Assembly: GCA_964524965.1 (NCBI GenBank)
Contig: CAZGDY010000104.1
Span: 1-5,677 of the forward strand
Reading direction: 5' to 3'
DNA: 5,677 bases
Source: Kmv34 sp964524965
Lineage (GTDB): Bacteria; Aerophobota; Aerophobia; Aerophobales; B3-G15
Each line of letters opens with the position of its first letter. The first letter of the stretch is position 1. Made by a program: the position numbers and the translations under genes. Below the pieces are notes generated by a model. The model saw only the letters and a program-made list of their open reading frames with translations. It was not told where the DNA came from and did not search any database. Positions 1 to 4,761 of this stretch are shown here, in pieces.

Positions 1-526
1 CAATAATTCCCCCACCCAACACAGCAACTGAGTAACCAGTTTTTATATTGGCAAGGTCCATGGCGTGTACCGCAATGGACATAGGCTCAATTAAAGCTGC
101 TGTTTTCAGGGACATACCTTCAGGAAGTGCATATACCTGTTTTGCCTTTATGACCAAGTATTCAGCAAAAGCACCTGAGCGCTCATCAAATAAAACACAA
201 AAAGGATTTTGACAAAAATTCTCTTGAGCTCGTTTACAAAAATAACATTCTCCACAACCTACCCAGGGGTGAGCGGTAACGTTTTGTCCTTCTTTATATT
301 CGGTAACTTTTTTTCCCAGCTTAGTTATTGTTCCTGAAAACTCATGCCCTAAAACTAAAGGGGGAGAAAGCATTCCTTCAGGAAGCTTCCCTTCAATAAT
401 ATGCAGGTCTGAACCACAAATCCCGGCATAGGCAACTTTCAGTAAAACCTCATCATCTCCAATCTGAGGAATTTCTTTATCCTCATAGCGAAGATCATTT
501 TTACCACGCCACACTATTGCTTTCAT
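1..526 (-). CDS. Zinc-dependent medium-chain alcohol/polyol dehydrogenase, N-terminal part (MDR1, 3' end outside window)
   Basis: This gene encodes a cytoplasmic NAD(P)-dependent dehydrogenase of the zinc MDR family (sorbitol, threonine and butanediol dehydrogenase type). The first 175 residues are visible; the family is usually about 340-350 long, so roughly half is missing beyond base 1. The GroES-like catalytic domain shows zinc ligands C37 (in GICGSD), H61 and E62 (in LGHEF) and E147 (in EPMSIAVH). The structural-zinc lobe is complete with C91, C94, C97 and C105. The Rossmann motif is just starting (VLGGGII, from about residue 169). Two ATGs stand in tandem; I chose the second (526) because GGAGG lies 6 bases before it, against 3 for the one at 529. 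It has its own promoter 30-60 bases upstream, so it need not depend on transcription of the MFS gene. The family is clear, but the substrate cannot be read from the sequence; a polyol or sugar is inferred from the sugar-phosphate genes nearby. Confidence 0.92.
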   Translation of the reverse strand, partial: MKAIVWRGKNDLRYEDKEIPQIGDDEVLLKVAYAGICGSDLHIIEGKLPEGMLSPPLVLGHEFSGTITKLGKKVTEYKEGQNVTAHPWVGCGECYFCKRAQENFCQNPFCVLFDERSGAFAEYLVIKAKQVYALPEGMSLKTAALIEPMSIAVHAMDLANIKTGYSVAVLGGGII

Positions 527-532
527 CATTTT

Positions 533-537
533 CCTCC
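533..537 (-). promoter_or_regulatory. Ribosome binding site of MDR1 (GGAGG)
   Basis: Read on the minus strand, AAAGGAGGAAAATGATG holds a strong Shine-Dalgarno followed by two in-frame ATGs. The spacing is 3 bases to the ATG at 529 and 6 bases to the ATG at 526. The second therefore fits better as the start. Confidence 0.8.
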
Positions 538-556
538 TTTTTTATAACTAAAAAAT

Positions 557-585
557 AGCATAATACATTTCCTAAAAAATGTCAA
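557..585 (-). promoter_or_regulatory. Sigma-70/SigA-type promoter for MDR1
   Basis: The minus strand has a perfect -35 box TTGACA (585-580), a 17-base spacer and a -10 box TATGCT (562-557), which matches TATAAT at 4 of 6 positions. A/T-rich tracts lie just upstream of the -35 box. Transcription would begin near base 550, leaving a leader of about 25 bases that contains the GGAGG site. This suggests that MDR1 is transcribed from its own start inside the 127-bp gap behind the MFS gene. No convincing operator or hairpin is visible in the gap. Confidence 0.72.
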
Positions 586-653
586 AAAATTCGCATCAAA
601 TCAAAATTTAACATCTAAATAAAAATCCCTCAGAACCGATTACAGACAAAGAT

Positions 654-1955
654 TTACTTGTTCTTACGAAATTTGTGAATAGCCTTAAAAGCCGAAATTG
701 CTGCTATTACCAAAGCAATAGTGATAAAAAGAAAGAAGTATTTGTAAGCCACTATCGAATAATGCCCGTTGCTTCTGCCGAAAATATCAAATATAAACCC
801 CGTTAATGGTTGAAACACCATGCCACCAAAAAAAAGAGTTGAGTTAACAATTCCCATAGCAGCTCCAAAATTAGCCTGGGGAAGTATTTCTGAATATATC
901 TTCAGTGAAAACGGAAAAACTCCCCCTAAAAATCCTAATATGAAAATACATGAGAAAAGAGCAAAGGGAGTAAGCCTGCCAACAGTTATCATCAGGATAA
1001 AATAAATCACTCCTGGAATAATAAAACCAATAATAAAAATTAAATTTCCAAAACGTGTATTAAACAATTTTGCTAAAATCAAAGATCCGACTATAAATCC
1101 AACGGGTAAGATCATAATCATGTTGGAAGCTGCAATTTTACTAAAACCATAGGCATCTATTAAGAAAGGAACTCCCCATAAACCTTGAAAAGCCATAAGA
1201 GCCCCATAGCTCAAAAGAGCTGCGCATGAAAGATACCTTACGATGCTTTCGCTAAAAGTAACTTTTAAAATACTCAACCACTTCATCTTGGCCGGTGATT
1301 TTTTAAGATTTGACAGATGAGAAAAATTACCTTCTTTTTTTGATGACGGAACTCCTTTTGATTCATCTCTAACAATAATCCATACTAAGAGGGCCAAAAT
1401 AAAGGCAATTACCGCTATCATCAAAGTAGCGCTTCTCCAGCCCACTATAGCGATTAAAGCTCCCAGTGGGCCAGCAGCTACAATTGCTCCAGCATTTCCC
1501 CCAACCATCATCAGGGAAAAGGCAAAAGTTCGCTCATTTGGACTAAACCATCTTGAAACAAACCAGATAATTGGTACAAATGCCCCCCCAGCACCCATTC
1601 CAATGATAACTCTGCCTATAAATGCTACCAAGAAATTTGGCGCCAAAGCAAAAACTATACTACCCAACCCCATAAGCAGTGCACATACTGGTACTACCTT
1701 TCTGGGCTTCCATCGATCAACAAAAACTCCTACCACAGGTTGAGCTATCGCATAACTATAAAAATATGCGCTGGCCATTAATCCAAGCATAGTACCAGAA
1801 ACACCAAAGGTTTTTGTCAGATCCGGTGCCATTACAGATGCGCTCACACGATGAAAATAAGCAACGAAATACACCGCAATTATTATACCAAGCACCAGCC
1901 ATCGAAAAGTCTTTGTCTCACTTAGTTGATTGCGTTTAGGAGAACTTTTTTTCAA
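654..1955 (-). CDS. MFS transporter, anion/sugar-phosphate-permease-like (12 TM)
   Basis: This 433-residue major facilitator protein sits in the cytoplasmic membrane. About 12 hydrophobic helices are visible, near residues 18-38, 55-77, 86-105, 110-130, 142-165 and 170-195, then a polar cytoplasmic loop (about 196-235), then 238-262, 275-297, 303-325, 330-352, 362-388 and 403-425. The loop between TM2 and TM3 carries MFS motif A in the form GVFVDRWKPRK (76-86). TM1 ends in YFHRVSASVMAP, which resembles the arginine-containing TM1 end of the ACS/GlpT-like permeases of organic anions, sugar acids and phosphorylated sugars. The start is a TTG at 1955: the next ATG (residue 42) would remove TM1, and a GGGG stands 8 bases upstream of the TTG. 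It lies between the kinase and MDR1 on the same strand, but wide gaps on both sides suggest separate transcription. The substrate is unknown; a sugar, sugar acid or polyol from this locus is a guess from context. Confidence 0.9.
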   Translation of the reverse strand: MKKSSPKRNQLSETKTFRWLVLGIIIAVYFVAYFHRVSASVMAPDLTKTFGVSGTMLGLMASAYFYSYAIAQPVVGVFVDRWKPRKVVPVCALLMGLGSIVFALAPNFLVAFIGRVIIGMGAGGAFVPIIWFVSRWFSPNERTFAFSLMMVGGNAGAIVAAGPLGALIAIVGWRSATLMIAVIAFILALLVWIIVRDESKGVPSSKKEGNFSHLSNLKKSPAKMKWLSILKVTFSESIVRYLSCAALLSYGALMAFQGLWGVPFLIDAYGFSKIAASNMIMILPVGFIVGSLILAKLFNTRFGNLIFIIGFIIPGVIYFILMITVGRLTPFALFSCIFILGFLGGVFPFSLKIYSEILPQANFGAAMGIVNSTLFFGGMVFQPLTGFIFDIFGRSNGHYSIVAYKYFFLFITIALVIAAISAFKAIHKFRKNK

Positions 1956-1963
1956 TATTTTAT

Positions 1964-1967
1964 CCCC
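1964..1967 (-). promoter_or_regulatory. Weak ribosome binding site before the TTG start of the MFS gene
   Basis: On the minus strand ACGGGGATAAAATATTG places a GGGG core 8 bases before TTG. It is weaker than the AGGAGG or AAGGA sites of the neighbours. Together with the TTG codon it suggests modest translation of the transporter. No other ATG, GTG or TTG upstream of TM1 fits better. Confidence 0.45.
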
Positions 1968-2052
1968 GTTAATATAAAAATAATTTCTATTTATATTTAA
2001 CTAATCGAAATATAGCGTGAATTTATTGACGTATTGTTTGTAGAGCAACTTT

Positions 2053-2071
2053 AACATCTTGGTTAGATGTT
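2053..2071. repeat. Inverted repeat AACATCT-N5-AGATGTT, possible operator
   Basis: This is a perfect 7-bp inverted repeat with a 5-base centre (TGGTT), about 100 bases upstream of the MFS start. Its size and place suit a repressor or activator site for the transporter gene. It could also form a small hairpin in a leader RNA. No regulator gene is in the window, so a role as operator is inference. Confidence 0.4.
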
Positions 2072-2234
2072 CTTTGGAAAAGGATTTTTAGGTACGATTA
2101 ATTTAGTACACTTAGTAAAATGATAGAAATATAGTCCTATCCTAAAGAAAAAAAATAAAAGTTTAAGTTGCCTAAAATTCCTACTTTCTTATATGCTATT
2201 CCCTCACCTTCAGTGAGTGAGGACAAAATTACAT

Positions 2235-2250
2235 CTTTTATTGATAAAAG
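2235..2250. repeat. 16-bp near-perfect palindrome CTTTTAT-TG-ATAAAAG, possible operator
   Basis: Two 7-bp arms are perfectly complementary around a 2-base centre. The centre is too short for an RNA hairpin with all pairs formed, which favours a dimeric protein binding site over a terminator. It lies about 280 bases upstream of the MFS start. A chance origin in such AT-rich DNA is quite possible. Confidence 0.3.
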
Positions 2251-2382
2251 CAATATAAACAAAAAAATCCCTGCCCCCCTAAAGACATTAACTATTGCCT
2301 ACATTTTGTAATAGTTTAGCGTTTCTGAAACTTTTTTTTAGGAAAATTTACCCGTTACCATCCAACAAAAGAGGTTTTTACT

Positions 2383-2418
2383 TAAAGGTAAAGCTGCTAA
2401 TTAGCAGCTTTACCTTTA
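2383..2418 (-). terminator. Perfect 36-bp palindrome, likely end of the aldolase-kinase transcript
   Basis: Bases 2383-2400 (TAAAGGTAAAGCTGCTAA) are the exact reverse complement of 2401-2418. The RNA would form a stem of about 15 bp (AAAGGTAAAGCTGC arm) with a loop of about 6 bases. It begins 20 bases after the kinase stop codon, the usual place for an intrinsic terminator. On the minus strand the stem is followed only by TTTA-AG-TAAAAA, a poor U tract. On the plus strand it is followed by a T-rich stretch (GATTTTTAAAATTTT). The element could therefore stop transcription better in the opposite direction, or act as a 3'-end stabiliser for the minus-strand mRNA. Confidence 0.65.
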
Positions 2419-2438
2419 GATTTTTAAAATTTTCAGAA

Positions 2439-3608
2439 TTACTTTTGTAACGCCAGACCTTTCCGATCCACCAGATTAATAGTTTTCTCCTTGGGAGTTC
2501 CCAGAAAAGGTTGTCCATAATCAAGAAAAGATGAGGTAGGTGTTAAATTTGCATAATCAAAAAGTCCTGTCCCCTCTACCTTTCGCACTTCAACAGCCTT
2601 TTCTAAGCTGGCAGTATCAGTAACAAGTTTTTCTCCTTGCCTTTTTACTACAGCAACCATGCCTACTTGTTCTTTCTCTAACATGTCTACGCACTTCATT
2701 CCCAATTTGTATCCAAACTCCATATCAATCCCGCAAGGAGGACCATTTCTAAGCTGATAAGTGAGAACTATGGGTGCGGTACCAATAGGTGCACCAAACA
2801 TTACTTTAGTCTCGTCTTGAATTGCTTTTGCTAAATAGCTTACTAGAAGATTGGGGTCGAGTTTTACATGTCCATATTCATCTAATTTTTGCTCCTGGTG
2901 TCGAATATGAGATTCCAACCCACTTATACTGGCTCCCTCAGCTACAACCATAACTACAAAACCTTTCCCCAAAGAGCTTTTTCTTTTTAAAAATAAATCC
3001 CCTGCTTTCTGACAAATATCCTTTAATTTGCAGGATTTCTCAGCCGGTATCACGAAATCAGCACCGCCGTAAAGCCCTGCTCCCGCTGCTACCCAGTCGG
3101 TATGACGACCAAAAGCCACAACAATTACCACTCTGCCATGAGTACAAGCAGCATCAAAAGATTTTACTACGGTATCAGAAGCAACCGCTATTGTAGTAGG
3201 ATAACCAACCGTAAAATAAGTCTCAGATAAATCGTTATCCATTGTCTTGGGCCAGCCTACAACAGGAATTTTAAATTCTGAATAAACACTCCAAAGAGCA
3301 CCTAAGGTGTCCTCTCCTCCCATAGCTACAAGAGCATCAATGTTTTGTTTTTTCAGTAAAGTCGCTACTTGATCCGGGGTAGGTCTAACTCGACTTGAAC
3401 CTAAGATAGAACCCCCTTTATTTACAAGGCTCATCGCATCATAATCCGTTAAATTAACCAGAGTCCCCTCAACTATACCCTGCCAACCATCCAATGCCCC
3501 ATAAACTGTCCAGTTCTTCTCTTTTGCCTTTTGTATTACCCCTGCTAGGCCTGCATTAAGACCAGCGGCATGTCCACCACCGGTGAGTACCACAAGAGTT
3601 TTAGCCAT
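2439..3608 (-). CDS. 6-phosphofructokinase family protein (PfkA type, PPi-type signature, divergent)
   Basis: This 389-residue cytoplasmic kinase of the PfkA superfamily would phosphorylate fructose 6-phosphate, or a related sugar phosphate, at C1. Visible family motifs are the N-terminal GGGHAAGLN (10-18), GSSR with R73, GGEDT (97-101), PKTMDND (120-126) with catalytic D124, HGR (158-160), FGRH (166-169), E190 in IPAE and QLRNG (285-289). D100 and K121 occupy positions that are Gly in ATP-dependent PFK but Asp and Lys in PPi-dependent enzymes, so a diphosphate donor (Pfp type) is likely. Oddities, by eye against E. coli PfkA: Asp103 is replaced by E99, Arg243 appears to be Ala/Pro, His249 appears to be Y284, and Met169 is F166. 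These touch metal or sugar-phosphate binding, so the substrate may not be fructose 6-phosphate. It follows the aldolase gene by 11 bp, with its ribosome site touching the aldolase stop, so the two are almost certainly co-expressed. ATG 3608 is well supported. Confidence 0.88.
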   Translation of the reverse strand: MAKTLVVLTGGGHAAGLNAGLAGVIQKAKEKNWTVYGALDGWQGIVEGTLVNLTDYDAMSLVNKGGSILGSSRVRPTPDQVATLLKKQNIDALVAMGGEDTLGALWSVYSEFKIPVVGWPKTMDNDLSETYFTVGYPTTIAVASDTVVKSFDAACTHGRVVIVVAFGRHTDWVAAGAGLYGGADFVIPAEKSCKLKDICQKAGDLFLKRKSSLGKGFVVMVVAEGASISGLESHIRHQEQKLDEYGHVKLDPNLLVSYLAKAIQDETKVMFGAPIGTAPIVLTYQLRNGPPCGIDMEFGYKLGMKCVDMLEKEQVGMVAVVKRQGEKLVTDTASLEKAVEVRKVEGTGLFDYANLTPTSSFLDYGQPFLGTPKEKTINLVDRKGLALQK

Positions 3609-3615
3609 ACTTTTT

Positions 3616-3620
3616 TCCTT
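3616..3620 (-). promoter_or_regulatory. Ribosome binding site of the kinase gene, touching the aldolase stop
   Basis: On the minus strand TTAAAGGAAAAAAGTATG places AAGGA 7 bases before ATG 3608. The first A of the site is the last base of the aldolase TAA stop codon (3622-3620). This arrangement suits translational coupling between the two genes. Confidence 0.75.
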
Positions 3621-4597
3621 TAACCTTTCTGATATATTGCAGCTTGTTCTTCCAGGGAGATTGGCTTAAAATTCTTAGGAACTCTGTTTTCACCATAAAA
3701 AGCTTTAATTTTTTCTCCAACGATAGAAGCAATTGTTTCTCTACTTGCACCAAGATACTTTCGTGGATCAAATACACTAGGCTGATCAACTAAAAATTTT
3801 CGGATAGTAGCCGTAACTGCAAGACGAACATCAGTATCTACATTTATTTTTCTTATCCCATTATCAATAGCTTCTTGCTCCATTACAATCGGGACACCCT
3901 TTGCTTTTTTCATACTTCCACCGTACTGATCAACTTTTTCTAAAAGAGAGGAAGGAACGCTAGATGCACCATGTAATACTAAAGCACAATCAGGAATTCT
4001 ACGGTGAATTTCTTTGACAAGATCCTGCCGTAACATTGGCTCTCCAGAGAATTTGTATGCTCCATGTGAAGTTCCAACTGCAATTGCTAAAGCATCTACT
4101 CCCGTTTTTTCCACAAATTCTTCAGCTTGATCAGGATCAGTAAATACAATTTCACCTACCACATCCTCCTCAACTCCGGCTAAAGTTCCAAGTTCTCCTT
4201 CTACCGATACACCCCGAGGATGAGCATATTCCACTACCTTTTTTGTAAGTGCAATATTTTCCTCAAAAGGAAATGCAGAGCCGTCAATCATCACTGAAGT
4301 AAAATCAAGAGCAATTACTCTTTTTATTGTTTCCAAAGAATCACCATGGTCAAGATGAAGAACAAACGGTACATCCGGATAAAGCTCATTTGCTGCAAGA
4401 GCAAGATGGTGCAGAAAATTATCATTAGTATATGTAAGGGCACCTCTACTTGCCTGGATTATACCAAAAGAATTGGTATTCTGGAAAGCCTCCATAACTC
4501 CCTGCAACTGCTCCATATTGTTAAAGTTAAAGGCACCTACGGCAAATTTTCCTTTCTGCGCCTCATCAAGTGCTTGTTTGAGTGTTACAAGCGACAT
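3620..4597 (-). CDS. fba: Class II (zinc) fructose-bisphosphate aldolase family protein
   Basis: This 325-residue cytoplasmic aldolase cleaves a ketose 1,6-bisphosphate into dihydroxyacetone phosphate and an aldehyde phosphate. Metal and catalytic residues are all present: HLDHG (81-85) with catalytic D83 and zinc ligand H84, VEGELG (132-137) with E135, zinc ligands H178 in GTSHG and H209 in LHGASS, and the phosphate-binding NVDTD (252-256). The length matches the class IIB group (FbaA, GatY, KbaY and relatives, about 285-330). Fructose and tagatose bisphosphate aldolases share these motifs, so the sugar's stereochemistry cannot be decided by eye. The phosphofructokinase-family gene 11 bp downstream favours the fructose version or a close analogue. 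ATG 4597 has a perfect AGGAGG 7 bases upstream. The gap of 156 bp from MDR2 leaves open whether it shares a transcript with that gene. Confidence 0.93.
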   Translation of the reverse strand: MSLVTLKQALDEAQKGKFAVGAFNFNNMEQLQGVMEAFQNTNSFGIIQASRGALTYTNDNFLHHLALAANELYPDVPFVLHLDHGDSLETIKRVIALDFTSVMIDGSAFPFEENIALTKKVVEYAHPRGVSVEGELGTLAGVEEDVVGEIVFTDPDQAEEFVEKTGVDALAIAVGTSHGAYKFSGEPMLRQDLVKEIHRRIPDCALVLHGASSVPSSLLEKVDQYGGSMKKAKGVPIVMEQEAIDNGIRKINVDTDVRLAVTATIRKFLVDQPSVFDPRKYLGASRETIASIVGEKIKAFYGENRVPKNFKPISLEEQAAIYQKG

Positions 4598-4604
4598 ATT
4601 TTTA

Positions 4605-4610
4605 CCTCCT
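4605..4610 (-). promoter_or_regulatory. Ribosome binding site of the aldolase gene (AGGAGG)
   Basis: The minus strand reads AAGGAGGTAAAAATATG, a full AGGAGG with 7 bases to ATG 4597. It is the strongest ribosome site in the window together with that of MDR1 and fixes the start codon. High expression of the aldolase is implied. Confidence 0.85.
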
Positions 4611-4648
4611 TATCTAATTTTTGATATTTTTTTAAAGATTTTGTTTCA

Positions 4649-4676
4649 CTTAAATACGCATTAATTTACTTACCAA
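4649..4676 (-). promoter_or_regulatory. Weak promoter candidate for the aldolase-kinase pair
   Basis: TTGGTA (4676-4671; 4 of 6 match to TTGACA), a 16-base spacer and TTTAAG (4654-4649; 4 of 6 match to TATAAT) lie about 50-80 bases before the aldolase start. A second partial box, TTGACC at 4709-4704, has no decent -10 partner. In AT-rich DNA such matches occur by chance. Read-through from MDR2 is an equal possibility. Confidence 0.22.
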
Positions 4677-4761
4677 CATCTCTCATCTTTTTTCGAAGAG
4701 AATGGTCAAGCTCAAACTGATATAAAACTCTGTTTATTTCTACATCTTTACACTTAAGGCA
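4666..4761 (-). pseudogene. Short start-less open frame behind MDR2, possible gene remnant or frameshifted tail
   Basis: Between an in-frame TAG (4764-4762) and the TAA at 4668-4666 there are 31 open codons, shifted +1 relative to the MDR2 frame and overlapping its last codons. The peptide includes DVEINRVLYQFELDHS followed by LRKKMRDVGK, which reads like real protein (amphipathic, mixed charge) and not like translated AT-rich spacer. No ATG, GTG or TTG precedes it; the only ATG (4686) leaves six codons. The pattern NRxLY-x(5)-D-x-x-LR faintly recalls the small LigA-type dioxygenase subunit family, which I offer only as an impression. It may be the 3' remnant of a lost gene, a +1 frameshift extension of MDR2, or chance. 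Confidence 0.18.

Larger units (their letters stand above)
1956..2438. other. 483-bp gene-free gap between the kinase and the MFS gene
   Basis: I see no convincing coding frame here on either strand. The kinase side carries the 36-bp palindrome (separate entry). The rest is very AT-rich with several short symmetric elements: AACTATT/AATAGTT (2290-2296 and 2310-2316), CTTTTAT/ATAAAAG (2235-2250), CCTCAC/GTGAGG (2202-2207 and 2217-2222), the direct repeat TTAGTA-CAC-TTAGTA (2103-2117) and AACATCT/AGATGTT (2053-2071). This spacing and symmetry would suit an MFS-gene promoter with operators. I could not find a good -35/-10 pair on the minus strand, only partial matches such as TATATT near 2014-2009 without a proper -35 box. 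Confidence 0.6.

Noticed and set aside
601..653. Possible terminator after the MFS stop (AATC/GATT arms followed by TTTTTATTT on the minus strand)
   Set aside because: Only four pairs would form around a 10-base loop; the stem is too weak to call despite the T-rich tail.
820..1005. 61-codon plus-strand frame
   Set aside because: It lies wholly inside the MFS gene on the opposite strand, has no ribosome site and its peptide shows no family features.
2001..2037. Minus-strand promoter for the MFS gene using TATATT (2014-2009)
   Set aside because: At 16-18 bases upstream there is only ACAATA/AACAAT, not a credible -35 box.
2257..2280. G-rich run followed by seven T on the minus strand (GGGGGGCAGGGATTTTTTT), terminator-like
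   Set aside because: No complementary C-rich arm lies upstream on that strand, so no hairpin can form.
1956..2382. Riboswitch or small RNA in the long spacer
   Set aside because: No recognisable aptamer core (for example TPP, glycine, SAM or glmS elements) could be seen; only short independent repeats are present.
3601..3789. 62-codon minus-strand frame overlapping the aldolase 3' end
   Set aside because: It is an alternative frame of the aldolase, whose catalytic motifs fix the correct reading frame; the peptide is low-complexity and Lys/Leu-rich.
4346..4664. Two plus-strand frames of 92 and 63 codons
   Set aside because: They are antisense to the aldolase N-terminus and have no ribosome site or recognisable domains.
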